NCBI GenBank assembly: GCA_019750915.1
Contig: JAIENY010000005.1
Coordinates: forward strand, 62,001-126,000
DNA length: 64,000 bases
Direction: 5' to 3'
Source of the DNA: Xanthobacteraceae bacterium
GTDB taxonomy: Bacteria; Pseudomonadota; Alphaproteobacteria; Rhizobiales; Xanthobacteraceae
Numbering within the stretch: position 1 is the first letter of the stretch; every line of letters begins with the position of its first letter. Positions 31,021 to 39,480 of the stretch are shown here, one piece after another. A model generated the notes under the pieces. It ran no database searches. It had not been told where the DNA came from and saw only the letters and a list, made by a program, of their open reading frames with translations. The position numbers and the translations under genes are program-made.

Positions 31021-32238
31021 TTAGATGTGCCTGATCTTGAAAAGGCTCACGTCGATCGTTTTTCGAAGAAACCCGATCTCACAATAAGCCAGGTAATATT
31101 CCCACATTCGCTTGAAGTGAAGATCGAACCCTAATTCCTCGATCTCGCTCCAGGATGCCAGAAATCGCGAACGCCAATCGCGCAATGTCTGTGCATAGCT
31201 TAGTCCAAAGGACTCCTGCCTTGCGATCTGAAGACCTGCCTTCGTGAGCTCCCGCTTGATGATATCGACCGTGGGCAACATTCCTCCTGGAAAGATATAG
31301 CGCTGAATAAAGTCCGGGCACTCGCGGTATTTCTTAAAACGATCGGGCGCGATCGTTATGATTTGCAGGGCACCACTGCCCTGTTCAGCCAGGCACGATT
31401 TCAGCTTCTGAAAATAGGTTGTCCAATATTGTTCGCCCACAGCCTCGAACATTTCGATTGAAACAACCCGGTCAAAGCGACCGGATATCTCCCGGTAATC
31501 CTGAAGGCGAACGTCCGCACGCCCCACAATTATATCCGACAAAAGACGTTCTCTGGCGTGGCTCAACTGTTCCTCGGATAACGTCACCGCCGTAACGCGA
31601 GCATCATGTTTTCGAACGAGATGCTCGGCCAACGCGCCCCATCCACAACCGATTTCGAGGATATGCTGGCCACCAGATAATTCCAGGTATTCCGAAACTC
31701 GCTCTAGCTTCGATCTCTGCGCCTCTTCGAGAGTCTCTTCTCCGTTGTAGATTGCCGAGGAATAAACCAGGTCCTTATCGAGCCAGCATCGGTAGAAGTC
31801 ATTCCCGAGATCATAGTGCGCGGCGATATTTCTTCTGCTCCCGGCCTTCGTATTCCTGTTGGCTCGGTGCTGCAGCCGATCGAGGAATTGCGCGAAATAA
31901 GAATCGGTCGCTGAAGAAAATCCCGTCTCGTTGCAAATACAAAAATCGAAAAGTCCAACGAGATCGGGCGTCGACCAGTCACCCGCGATGTAACCATTCG
32001 AAAACCCAGCCTCTCCGGATCTGACAATACGCCATATGCCCCGCCAACGATGCACTGTCATCACGGCGCCGGGGCCCGGTTGTTGCCCGCGCAAATCGAT
32101 ATGACCCCCGTCCGGAAGAAAGATCCGCAAATGCCCCACATCCGGCTGAGGAAGAAACCGGCTGAACAGCCGAGCCAGCAGCCCGGGCTTCGATACGGAC
32201 GCGCCCGCTGAAATCGACTGCGCTTCTATCTGGTTCAT
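31021..32238 (-). CDS. Cyclopropane-fatty-acid-synthase-like SAM methyltransferase
   Basis: 405-residue member of the CfaS/mycolic-acid-methyltransferase family. It transfers a methyl or methylene group from SAM to the double bond of phospholipid acyl chains. SAM motif LEIGCGWGALAEHL, upstream AAHYDLGNDFYRCWLDKDLVYSSA, and downstream SIEMFEAVGEQYW and YIFPGGMLPT are all present. ATG 32238 overlaps the DUF1365 stop (ATGA). Third gene of the FAD-oxidoreductase/DUF1365/methyltransferase operon. Homologous operons belong to the sigma-E/ChrR regulon of Rhodobacter and are linked to furan or cyclopropane fatty acids (from memory). Confidence 0.92.
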   Translation of the reverse strand: MNQIEAQSISAGASVSKPGLLARLFSRFLPQPDVGHLRIFLPDGGHIDLRGQQPGPGAVMTVHRWRGIWRIVRSGEAGFSNGYIAGDWSTPDLVGLFDFCICNETGFSSATDSYFAQFLDRLQHRANRNTKAGSRRNIAAHYDLGNDFYRCWLDKDLVYSSAIYNGEETLEEAQRSKLERVSEYLELSGGQHILEIGCGWGALAEHLVRKHDARVTAVTLSEEQLSHARERLLSDIIVGRADVRLQDYREISGRFDRVVSIEMFEAVGEQYWTTYFQKLKSCLAEQGSGALQIITIAPDRFKKYRECPDFIQRYIFPGGMLPTVDIIKRELTKAGLQIARQESFGLSYAQTLRDWRSRFLASWSEIEELGFDLHFKRMWEYYLAYCEIGFLRKTIDVSLFKIRHI

Positions 32239-33023
32239 CGCGAGGCCCCGCCGTTCGAAACAATCGTGACAGAATGAACGTCTTTTGGAGCGCGAGGATA
32301 GAGACGAAAACCTCGCAACACCATACGCAACGCATGCCAATGAATCGCCGCCACCACCTTTAAGGTCAGCAGCGGATACATCAAAATGGCTTTTAAAAGC
32401 GCGGTGTCCGACAGATCTGCTCGTGTCCCGGACAGAACCGCGGTAATCAGCGGGCCCTCTTTATCATCGCCGCGGATCGCAATTTTGATTGAACCATCCG
32501 GAGGATGAACACGAAATTGATAAGATATGTCCATCCCAAGGAAGGGAGACACATAAAATTCCTTGGCGCATTGCTGCTTGATGACATCACGATCCATTGC
32601 CTCGCAGGGAACAACGTAGCTGTGTCGCTCACCGAAAGTATTATGAACTTCGTATATGATCGCCGCTAAAACGCCGTCTCGCCGATAACAAAAGAACACG
32701 CTCAGCGGATTGAAGCCGTATCCGAGAATACGCGGCATGCAAAACAGCATGATTTTTCCACCGACCGCATCGATACCCGATTTCTCAAGAAGAGCATCGA
32801 TCTGACCATGGAGCGACAATTTACTCGTTCCGCCATGATCCCCGTCGTGAAAGCTGACAAGATTGAAACGATTATGCGAAAATAATTTCAGTTTGGCGGA
32901 CAGCAGGCCGATCTCATCAACGTCCAGCATCATCCAGAATACCCGGTATCGCAGCCTGTGAATATGTGGCCGCAACCGGTGATGCATCACGCTTCCCGCA
33001 TAGAGGCACGGCGACCGCGTCAT
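32235..33023 (-). CDS. DUF1365 family protein
   Basis: 262-residue protein of unknown biochemical function that is almost always found between a flavin oxidoreductase and a CfaS-like methyltransferase, as here. Conserved stretches: LYAGSVMHHRLRPHIHRLRYRVFWMMLDVDE, RILGYGFNPLSVFFCYR, EVHNTFGERHSYV and FYVSPFLGMDISYQFRV. ATG 33023 and the stop both overlap neighbours by four bases (ATGA), so translation of the three genes is coupled. A role in modifying membrane fatty acids is inferred from context. Confidence 0.9.
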   Translation of the reverse strand: MTRSPCLYAGSVMHHRLRPHIHRLRYRVFWMMLDVDEIGLLSAKLKLFSHNRFNLVSFHDGDHGGTSKLSLHGQIDALLEKSGIDAVGGKIMLFCMPRILGYGFNPLSVFFCYRRDGVLAAIIYEVHNTFGERHSYVVPCEAMDRDVIKQQCAKEFYVSPFLGMDISYQFRVHPPDGSIKIAIRGDDKEGPLITAVLSGTRADLSDTALLKAILMYPLLTLKVVAAIHWHALRMVLRGFRLYPRAPKDVHSVTIVSNGGASR

Positions 33024-34360
33024 GCTGCCTGACTTGCCATTGCCGCGATCTGGCGTTCGATATGGATGCGACCCGATTGGTTCTCGACATGCCATGGACG
33101 CTTCACTTCTCCGAGTTGCTCGGCGACGGCAAGTCCCGCCTGTAAGCCGTCTTCATGAAAGCCCGCCCCGAAATATGCGCCACAAAACCAAATGCGATTT
33201 TTACCTTGTAACGACCAAAGTCGTTTTTGCGCAGCCATTGCCCTGACGTCGAAGACCGGATGCTCGTAGCTCTCTTCGCGCAGGATATTCTGAGGCTCCG
33301 TCGACGGATTCAAGGTCACGAAAAGATTTTCTTGTGTTGGCAATTGCTGCAATGCATTCAACCAGTAGGTTACCGCAGGACTCCGGCTGATAGCCTCGCG
33401 ATCCTTTCCTATATAATTCCAGCTGGCCCAGACGGTGCGACGTCGTGGCATCAGCCCGGGATCATTGTGGAGCACCGCGCGATTCTGGCTGTATTGAAAT
33501 GCGCCCAAAATGTCCTCTTCATCCTTCGTCGGATCGCATAACAGGGCGAGCGCTTGATCAGCATGAGTTGCGACCACGACCTCATCGTACAATTTCGAAT
33601 GGCCGTCGCTCCCCTGGACTTCAACCTTTGGTCCCGCGCGGCGGATCGCGACGGCACCGCAGCCGAGACGAACGTCCAGCTCGCGCATCAACTTCTGTAC
33701 ATAGATCCGGCTTCCGCCAGTCACGGTTCTCCACTGCGGCCGGTTTCGGATCCTGAGCAGTCCGTGATTATCGTGAAACCGGATAAAAGAGGCCGCCGGA
33801 TATTGCAGCATAAGCGAAGGCGACGCCGACCATATCGCAGCCGCCATCGGCAAAAGATGGTCTTCGCGGAACGCCGAACCGTAGGCTCCGGCGACGAGGT
33901 AGTCCTGAAGGGATAACTCTTCATCAAGCAAAGCCAGATCGCGCGGCGCTTCGCGGTAAAACCGCCACAGATCTGCGAGCATCGACCAGAACCGCGGCCG
34001 AAACACATTGGACCGCTGCGCAAAAAGGCCATTCAGGCTGCTTCCGGAGTATTCGAAATCTCCATCCGTCAGCGAAACCGCAAATGACATTTCCGACTGC
34101 TGCGTGGGTACACCCAAATGATCAAACAGCGCCGTGAGATTGGGATAGGTCGCCTCGTTGTAGACGATGAATCCGGTATCAACGGAGACCACGCCCTCGG
34201 CAGTATCAATCGCCACAGTATTTGAGTGCCCTCCCGGACGTTGGGCTTGCTCGTAGACCGTCACATCGTGAACCCGGTTCAGGAGCCACGCTGCGGAGAG
34301 CCCGGAGACGCCAGTTCCAATGATTGCAATTGCTTTTTTTGGCACACCCGCCCCTGACAT
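33020..34360 (-). CDS. FAD-dependent oxidoreductase/desaturase (COG2907)
   Basis: 446-residue flavoprotein of the amine-oxidase/phytoene-desaturase fold. The FAD-binding motif IAIIGTGVSGLSAAWLL (about 10-26) is followed by YEQAQRPGGHSNTV and VDTGFIVYNEATYPNL. A C-terminal FAD contact is IWFCGAYFGAGFHEDGLQAG. ATG 34360 is chosen because it opens directly onto the flavin motif; the longer frame upstream covers the promoter region. First gene of the three-gene lipid-modification operon. Promoter A (34383-34410) of RpoE type lies 23 bases upstream. Confidence 0.91.
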   Translation of the reverse strand: MSGAGVPKKAIAIIGTGVSGLSAAWLLNRVHDVTVYEQAQRPGGHSNTVAIDTAEGVVSVDTGFIVYNEATYPNLTALFDHLGVPTQQSEMSFAVSLTDGDFEYSGSSLNGLFAQRSNVFRPRFWSMLADLWRFYREAPRDLALLDEELSLQDYLVAGAYGSAFREDHLLPMAAAIWSASPSLMLQYPAASFIRFHDNHGLLRIRNRPQWRTVTGGSRIYVQKLMRELDVRLGCGAVAIRRAGPKVEVQGSDGHSKLYDEVVVATHADQALALLCDPTKDEEDILGAFQYSQNRAVLHNDPGLMPRRRTVWASWNYIGKDREAISRSPAVTYWLNALQQLPTQENLFVTLNPSTEPQNILREESYEHPVFDVRAMAAQKRLWSLQGKNRIWFCGAYFGAGFHEDGLQAGLAVAEQLGEVKRPWHVENQSGRIHIERQIAAMASQAA

Positions 34361-34382
34361 CTTGTTGATGCTTACAGATGAG

Positions 34383-34410
34383 ATACGCACAGAGCTTGGG
34401 TTTGGATCAC
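34383..34410 (-). promoter_or_regulatory. RpoE (ECF11-type) promoter A, for the flavin oxidoreductase operon
   Basis: On the minus strand: TGATCC (34410-34405), 16-base spacer, CGTATC (34388-34383). TGATCC is the -35 hexamer of the RpoE-ChrR group (family knowledge). The same spacing and -10-like CGTA are repeated at three further local sites. It is back to back with promoter B, with 10 bases between the two -35 hexamers. Confidence 0.8.
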
Positions 34411-34420
34411 CGGCGCAAAT

Positions 34421-34448
34421 GATCCAAAACGGTCGCTCATGCGTATCA
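34421..34448 (+). promoter_or_regulatory. RpoE (ECF11-type) promoter B, for rpoE-chrR
   Basis: TGATCC (34421-34426), 16-base spacer, CGTATC (34443-34448), about 105 bases before the rpoE start. Identical hexamers and spacing to site A on the opposite strand; implies autoregulation of the sigma factor. Confidence 0.8.
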
Positions 34449-34553
34449 AGCTGTATGCAAGCTCTGGGAACAGCGATAATATTGGAGTCTGGCAATCCAC
34501 TGCCGGAATCGCGGGAGAAACGGCGGCAATGGCATCGTCGTTCGGAAGCAATC

Positions 34554-35126
34554 ATGCGCAGTGACACTGGAAAACTGATCCCGCCACGCAGCGCGGAATC
34601 GCTTGTTTTTCTGATCGCCACCCAACGTGACCGCGATGCCTTCAGGGAGCTTTTCGAGTTTTACGCGCCCCGCATCAACACCATGCTTGCGAGAAGCGGG
34701 GCGCCCGCGGATTTGGCTGAAGACCTTGCCCAGGAAACATTGATCACCGTCTGGCATAAGGCGAAGGTTTATGATCCCGCCCGCGCAACTGTATCGGCGT
34801 GGATCTTCACAATCGCCCGAAATCTCAGGATCGATCGTTTTCGCCGTGATCGACGCGCGAAGCTGCACGAGGTTTACGAGCTCGTTCAGCCGGAGAATAC
34901 CCCCTCACCCGAAGAGCCGTTCGAAGCGGCCGAACAGGAGAGTTTGGTCCGCGAGGCGATGCAGAACCTGTCGGACGAACAAGTCCGCGTTGTCGAGCTG
35001 TCCTTTTTCGAAGGCCGCGCACACGGCGATATCGCCAAGATGCTCGGTATACCACTTGGTACGGTTAAGTCGCGCTTGCGCCTGGCGATGCAGCGGCTGC
35101 GCAATTTTCTTGGTGAAAACAAATGA
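34554..35126 (+). CDS. rpoE: ECF sigma factor RpoE (ECF11, ChrR-controlled)
   Basis: 190-residue ECF sigma factor. Region 2 (AFRELFEFYAPRINTMLAR, DLAEDLAQETLITVWHKA, SAWIFTIARNLRIDRFRR) and region 4 (LSDEQVRVVELSFFEGRAHG, DIAKMLGIPLGTVKSRLRLAMQRL) are complete. ATG 34554 has GGAAG six bases upstream; in-frame ATGs further upstream would cover promoter B. It overlaps chrR by four bases, the usual sigma/anti-sigma coupling. By homology with Rhodobacter it should respond to singlet oxygen and drive lipid-modifying genes; sites A-D support this. Confidence 0.94.
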   Translation: MRSDTGKLIPPRSAESLVFLIATQRDRDAFRELFEFYAPRINTMLARSGAPADLAEDLAQETLITVWHKAKVYDPARATVSAWIFTIARNLRIDRFRRDRRAKLHEVYELVQPENTPSPEEPFEAAEQESLVREAMQNLSDEQVRVVELSFFEGRAHGDIAKMLGIPLGTVKSRLRLAMQRLRNFLGENK

Positions 35127-35755
35127 CCATAACCCACCATCCAAGCGACGAAACGCTCGCCGCATTTGCTTCGGGCACTCTTGATGAAGCTCGGAGCATC
35201 GTTGTTGCAGCGCATGTATCGCTGTGTGCCAGATGCCGCGCGACCGTACATGCGCTCGAGCAAATCGGCGGTGCCATGGTCGAGCGCGCAGAGCCGGCGC
35301 CCTTGCGGGCCGAAGCTATCGAAGCAGTGATGTCCCGCCTCGATTCAAACAGCGACGTGTCAGCACGGCCGCACGTACCGAAACAGGATTACCCTCTCGC
35401 GCTGAGTCCCTACGACGTAGGGCCGTGGCGACGGATCGGGCGCGGGCTCTATTGGAGAAAGGCCGATGTATATTCGCAGGATGGCACACGCGTCTTCATG
35501 CTGAAGGCCGCTCCCGGAACATGGCTCCCCCATCACCGCCACGCCGGCACAGAATGGACCTGCGTTCTCGCGGGCGCTTTTCATCACGACCTCGGCCGAT
35601 ATGGGCCCGGCGATTTCGATGAAGCCGATGAAAGCGTCGAGCACAGACCGTTTGTGGAACAGGGTGCGACTTGCGTCTGTCTCGTCGCGCTTCAGGGCGG
35701 ACTTAAACTTCAGGGCTGGATCGGGCGCCTGCTGCAACCCTTTGTGCGGCTCTAG
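35123..35755 (+). CDS. chrR: ChrR-type zinc anti-sigma factor
   Basis: 210 residues. The N-terminal anti-sigma zinc site is exact: His6, His31, Cys35 and Cys38 (HVSLCARC), the same numbering as Rhodobacter ChrR. The C-terminal cupin has PHHRHAGTEWTCVLAGAFHHD and YGPGDFDEADES, plus a CVC pair at 184-186, corresponding to the C-terminal cysteine pair of ChrR. It holds RpoE in the cytoplasm and releases it under singlet oxygen or electrophile stress. It overlaps rpoE (ATGA) and is followed after 53 bases by the DUF1295 gene. Confidence 0.95.
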   Translation: MTITHHPSDETLAAFASGTLDEARSIVVAAHVSLCARCRATVHALEQIGGAMVERAEPAPLRAEAIEAVMSRLDSNSDVSARPHVPKQDYPLALSPYDVGPWRRIGRGLYWRKADVYSQDGTRVFMLKAAPGTWLPHHRHAGTEWTCVLAGAFHHDLGRYGPGDFDEADESVEHRPFVEQGATCVCLVALQGGLKLQGWIGRLLQPFVRL

Positions 35756-35808
35756 GCCGTCGCGCGGCGAGTGTTCGAATGGTCAATCGTTAGCCTCGGA
35801 GTTTCGAG

Positions 35809-36633
35809 ATGACAGCCTCGGTTTTTTTCATGGGTGCAGCGATCATCGCCCTGGCGCTGTCGATCAACATGACGCTTGCATGGCTGATCTGGCGCGCGAC
35901 AAGAAATTCCGGATGGATCGATACGGTGTGGACGTTTGGAATCGGCGCGATCGGCAGTTGCTCCGCGCTTTTTCTTTTCCGTGAAGAACCGGGATTTCGA
36001 GGCTGGCTTATCGTTGCAATGGCGCTTGTATGGTCGCTGCGGCTTGGGTTTCATATTGCGCGGCGCACCGCTGGAATCACTGATGATCCCCGTTACGCCA
36101 GGCTTGTCCGCGAGTGGGGAGCGAGCGCGTCCAGCCGGATGTTCTGGCTATTGCAGAACCAGGCTCTCGTCAGCATTCCACTTGGCATGGCCATGTGGCT
36201 CGCGGCCCGTCACCCTCAGCCAAACCTTTTGCCCGGTGATATGATTGGCATACTCGTCTTCGCCGTCGCTGTTCTCGGTGAAGCGATTGCCGATGAGCAA
36301 CTCCGCCGCTTTAGAAGAAAAGCTGAGAATGACGGGCGCATCTGCGACACCGGTCTCTGGGGCTGGTCGCGTCATCCGAATTATTTTTTTGAATGGCTGG
36401 GCTGGCTCGCCTATCCGATGATCGCGACGGACTTCACCGGAGCCTATCCGTGGGGAATTGCCGCTTTCGCAGCGCCGGCCTGTATGTACTGGTTACTGGT
36501 TTACATCTCCGGCGTACCTCCATTGGAGGCGCACATGCTCGAAAAACGTGGCGATGAATTCCGTAAGTACCAATCGCGCACTAACGTCTTCTTTCCCGGG
36601 CCACCGAAAGCCACCATTGGAGCACTCAAATGA
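35809..36633 (+). CDS. DUF1295 membrane protein (steroid 5-alpha-reductase-like)
   Basis: 274-residue integral membrane protein with about six to seven membrane segments and the C-terminal reductase/methyltransferase-like signature GLWGWSRHPNYFFEWLGW. This fold includes steroid reductases and isoprenylcysteine methyltransferases, so a lipid substrate is likely. ATG 35809 has CGGAG eight bases upstream. Its stop overlaps the next methyltransferase start (ATGA). Probably expressed with rpoE-chrR. Confidence 0.88.
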   Translation: MTASVFFMGAAIIALALSINMTLAWLIWRATRNSGWIDTVWTFGIGAIGSCSALFLFREEPGFRGWLIVAMALVWSLRLGFHIARRTAGITDDPRYARLVREWGASASSRMFWLLQNQALVSIPLGMAMWLAARHPQPNLLPGDMIGILVFAVAVLGEAIADEQLRRFRRKAENDGRICDTGLWGWSRHPNYFFEWLGWLAYPMIATDFTGAYPWGIAAFAAPACMYWLLVYISGVPPLEAHMLEKRGDEFRKYQSRTNVFFPGPPKATIGALK

Positions 36634-37658
36634 GCCTTGCACGGGCAGCAATCCATGTCGGCGAAGCCTTCGCATGGCCCGATGCATTGAGCTCCTTCGT
36701 CATCGATCGCCTCGTCGATCGAACCCGGCGTAAGCTGCAAGCGGGCTCACGCGACGAGGACGAGTCCTTTGCACGGGCCATGAGAGATTTTCCGATTGCC
36801 ATCAACACCGCCGAGGCAAATACGCAGCATTATGAAATTCCAGCCGAGTTTTTTGGCCTCGCACTCGGACCGCAACGCAAATATTCTTGCTGTCTCTATG
36901 ATAAGGGCGTCAATTCACTGGCCGATGCCGAAGAGCACGCACTCGCCGCCACCGCGGAAAATGCTCAACTTCAAGACGGCCAGGATATTCTGGAATTGGG
37001 CTGCGGATGGGGCTCGTTGTCGCTATGGATGGCGCACCGATTCCCACACTCCCGCGTCACATCTGTCTCCAACTCGCACTCGCAGCGCCAATATATAATG
37101 GGTGCCGCCCGAGAACGGGGCCTTGGCAATCTCGCAGTCGTCACGGCGGACATGAACGAATATGTCCCCTCCTCGGCATTTGATCGCGTGATATCAATCG
37201 AGATGTTCGAACACATGATAAACTGGCGCCCGCTTCTGGAACGCATCAATCGCGCACTCCGGCCGGGCGGCTCATTGTTTCTCCATGTCTTCAGTCATAG
37301 GGCGGCATCCTATCGCTTCTGTCCGGATGACCGCGACGACTGGATCGCGCAGCATTTCTTCACCGGAGGAATCATGCCGAGCCATCAGCTCATCCGGCAG
37401 TTCCCCGACATTTTTCGTGTCGATCAGGAATGGCAGTGGAGCGGTCAACATTATGCAAGAACAGCCCGTGATTGGCTTGCGAATTACGATCAGAACGATT
37501 CCGAAATTTTCGATGTACTAAAGCGAGTCTACGGTAACGACGCGCGCCTATGGCAACGCCGATGGCGCCTGTTTTTTCTCGCAACGATCGGGCTATTCGG
37601 GCATGCAGATGGCAAGGAGTGGGGTGTCAGTCACTACAGACTTTCTCCATCGCACTAA
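36630..37658 (+). CDS. Second cyclopropane-fatty-acid-synthase-like SAM methyltransferase
   Basis: 342-residue CfaS-family enzyme: QHYEIPAEFFGLALGPQRKYSCCLYD, SAM motif LELGCGWGSLSLWMA, ISIEMFEHMINWRPLLERI and FFTGGIMPSHQLI. It is shorter than the copy at 31021-32238 and lacks that protein's N-terminal domain. The two are on opposite sides of rpoE-chrR and may act on different double bonds or at different steps. Coupled to DUF1295 by a four-base overlap. A downstream convergent DUF2177 gene ends 32 bases away. Confidence 0.91.
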   Translation: MSLARAAIHVGEAFAWPDALSSFVIDRLVDRTRRKLQAGSRDEDESFARAMRDFPIAINTAEANTQHYEIPAEFFGLALGPQRKYSCCLYDKGVNSLADAEEHALAATAENAQLQDGQDILELGCGWGSLSLWMAHRFPHSRVTSVSNSHSQRQYIMGAARERGLGNLAVVTADMNEYVPSSAFDRVISIEMFEHMINWRPLLERINRALRPGGSLFLHVFSHRAASYRFCPDDRDDWIAQHFFTGGIMPSHQLIRQFPDIFRVDQEWQWSGQHYARTARDWLANYDQNDSEIFDVLKRVYGNDARLWQRRWRLFFLATIGLFGHADGKEWGVSHYRLSPSH

Positions 37659-37690
37659 CGCAAGGGCTTGCGGAGTACGGTGCTCGGCAC

Positions 37691-38101
37691 TTACGAAAAC
37701 CAGCGTGACGTCGCGCGCAAGACAAGAATTCCAGATAACGACGCGATTCCCGACACCAGCGCTCCGTAGGCAATATCGATCGCGGTGATCTGCAAAGTCC
37801 AGTTACGCAATGTCGCAAAATTGGTTAAATCGTAGGTTGCGTACGCAATAGCGCCGAATAACAACCCATAACCGAAAGCCGATATGGCGGAATTCTCACG
37901 CATCGCTGGAAAGACCGCGAACACCAGAAGTCCGACTGGGTAAATCAGATAGAATGCAAGCGCGGGTGCAAGACGCACGTCCTCGACAAGAATATCTCCC
38001 AGAGTAGGACGATATAACAGCCGGCCCATTGCTGATAACCAGGCGGCATCGACAGCTCCGAAAATCAACAGGACGCTCACATATCCGACCAAATATTTCA
38101 T
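37691..38101 (-). CDS. DUF2177 membrane protein
   Basis: 136-residue protein with four hydrophobic segments, beginning MKYLVGYVSVLLIFGAVDAAW. Conserved features are the RPTLGDILVEDVRLAPALAFY stretch and a GLLFGAIAYATYDLTNFATL segment. Function unknown; members recur in RpoE-ChrR regulons. ATG 38101 is chosen because the upstream in-frame extension covers promoter C, which lies 22 bases upstream. A GGGAGAGAG ribosome site stands directly before it. Confidence 0.87.
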   Translation of the reverse strand: MKYLVGYVSVLLIFGAVDAAWLSAMGRLLYRPTLGDILVEDVRLAPALAFYLIYPVGLLVFAVFPAMRENSAISAFGYGLLFGAIAYATYDLTNFATLRNWTLQITAIDIAYGALVSGIASLSGILVLRATSRWFS

Positions 38102-38123
38102 CGCTCTCTCCCACCACCTGTCT

Positions 38124-38151
38124 AATACGATCCGACTGGAACTCTGGATCA
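38124..38151 (-). promoter_or_regulatory. RpoE-type promoter C, for the DUF2177 gene
   Basis: On the minus strand: TGATCC (38151-38146), 16-base spacer, CGTATT (38129-38124). Same architecture as sites A and B; the leader to the ATG at 38101 would be very short, about 15-20 bases. Confidence 0.75.
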
Positions 38152-38188
38152 GTCGCAAAAGACCCAAGACAAAAAATACGCCTTCGGG

Positions 38189-38216
38189 TGATCCAGGCGC
38201 CCCTGAACTCCGTACT
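38189..38216 (+). promoter_or_regulatory. RpoE-type promoter D, for the 54-residue gene
   Basis: TGATCC (38189-38194), 16-base spacer, CGTACT (38211-38216), about 75 bases before the ATG of a small unrecognised gene. Fourth occurrence of the TGATCC-N16-CGTA pattern, divergent from site C. Confidence 0.72.
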
Positions 38217-38290
38217 AAGTGATATTGCCAACCTGTGTAGGCTGGAGGGCTCGGTTAAAGCCGCTCAACTGACGTCTGGTACTACGCGCC

Positions 38291-38455
38291 ATGTGCAAAA
38301 AGTGTTTGGAACTCGATAAGAAAATCGAACGTGGCCGCCGAATGGCGGAATCGATTTTGACGGACAGGAAATTGAAACTCGAAATCAAAATCTTCATAGC
38401 CGATCTGGAGCAGGAAAAGAGCTTACTTCATCCCAAACCAACGAAAGAAATTTGA
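38291..38455 (+). CDS. 54-residue unknown protein under RpoE-type promoter
   Basis: Begins MCKKCLELDKKIERGRRMAE and continues as a highly charged, probably helical segment (DRKLKLEIKIFIADLEQEK) to the stop at 38455. A Cys-X2-Cys pair at residues 2-5 could bind metal or sense redox. No family recognised. Support comes from the codon-like composition and promoter D; the ribosome site is weak. The alpha/beta-hydrolase gene follows after 55 bases and could share the transcript. Confidence 0.6.
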   Translation: MCKKCLELDKKIERGRRMAESILTDRKLKLEIKIFIADLEQEKSLLHPKPTKEI

Positions 38456-38510
38456 GCGCCGAACACCAAATCGATCGAACGAAACCAAGCCTCGTTATCG
38501 CCACTTTCGG

Positions 38511-39476
38511 ATGGCCGCATTCATGTGGCCCGCGTCGATGATGCTGGCTGTATTAACGCTGACGCTTGCGTTTCTGGCGATCGTGACACAGGTCGGTACC
38601 GTCTGGCTTGAGCGGAAATATCCGCCGCAAGGTCGCTTTATTCATGTCAGCGGGGCCAAACTTCATATTTCGGAAATCGATCCAAATCGCTCATCGGGAT
38701 TACCAATCGTCCTGATCGCAGGAGCAAGCTCAAGCCTCGAAACGATGCGCTATCCACTCGGTGAACACCTCGCTCGCAATCATCGTGTCGTTTTGATTGA
38801 TCGTCCTGGCCAGGGATGGAGCACGCGCGAGCGACGCACCGACTCCACACCCGCCATCCATGCCCGCATGATCCATGACGCGCTCGATCAACTCAACATC
38901 GACCGGGCGATCTTTGTCGGGCACTCGTGGGGTGGCGCGGTGATCCCGGCGCTCGCCGTTGCTTATCCGAAACGTGTTGCTGGCCTCGTCATGATTTCGG
39001 CAGTTGCCTATCCGTGGAAGGGAGACGTCGATTGGATCTATCGCGCGTCCGCCACACCCGTCATTGGACCGCTACTGGCCCATACTGTCGTGCTGCCGTA
39101 TGGCTTGCTGGCCCTCGATACTGCCCTGCGCTCTGTCTTTTATCCACAAAGACCACCGGATAATTATTCGGATCAGACGCAAATCCGGCTTGTCCTGCGT
39201 CCGGATACGTTTCTGAATAACGCTTGGGATCTTGCGTCACTGCGATCCGCTCTGGCCAGCCAGTCGCAGGATTACCCTCGGATCACAGCGCCGATTACCT
39301 TGATCGCCGGCGACAGCGACACCGTGGTTTCGACCGACATCCATTCGCGGCAATTTGCCAGATCGCTGACGCAGGCCAAGCTCGTGGTGTTGCCGAACAC
39401 CGGGCACATGCCTCAGATGACGGCCAGTGATGTGGTCGAACGCGAAATCGAGGACATGTTGCGGGGTTCGATCTGA
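38511..39476 (+). CDS. Membrane-anchored alpha/beta hydrolase
   Basis: 321 residues. An N-terminal membrane segment (MMLAVLTLTLAFLAIVTQVG) precedes an alpha/beta-hydrolase domain with nucleophile Ser in VGHSWGGAV, the acid Asp in LIAGDSDTVV and His in NTGHMPQM. Oxyanion-side motif DRPGQGWSTR. Substrate unknown; an ester or lipid is plausible because of the lipid-modification neighbours. It may be transcribed from promoter D with the 54-residue gene. It ends four bases from the convergent epimerase gene. Confidence 0.88.
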   Translation: MAAFMWPASMMLAVLTLTLAFLAIVTQVGTVWLERKYPPQGRFIHVSGAKLHISEIDPNRSSGLPIVLIAGASSSLETMRYPLGEHLARNHRVVLIDRPGQGWSTRERRTDSTPAIHARMIHDALDQLNIDRAIFVGHSWGGAVIPALAVAYPKRVAGLVMISAVAYPWKGDVDWIYRASATPVIGPLLAHTVVLPYGLLALDTALRSVFYPQRPPDNYSDQTQIRLVLRPDTFLNNAWDLASLRSALASQSQDYPRITAPITLIAGDSDTVVSTDIHSRQFARSLTQAKLVVLPNTGHMPQMTASDVVEREIEDMLRGSI

Positions 39477-39480
39477 CAGG

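Noticed and set aside
37659..37672. CGCAAGGGCTTGCG as a terminator after the second CfaS-like gene
   Set aside because: Loop of two bases is too short and no T-run follows.
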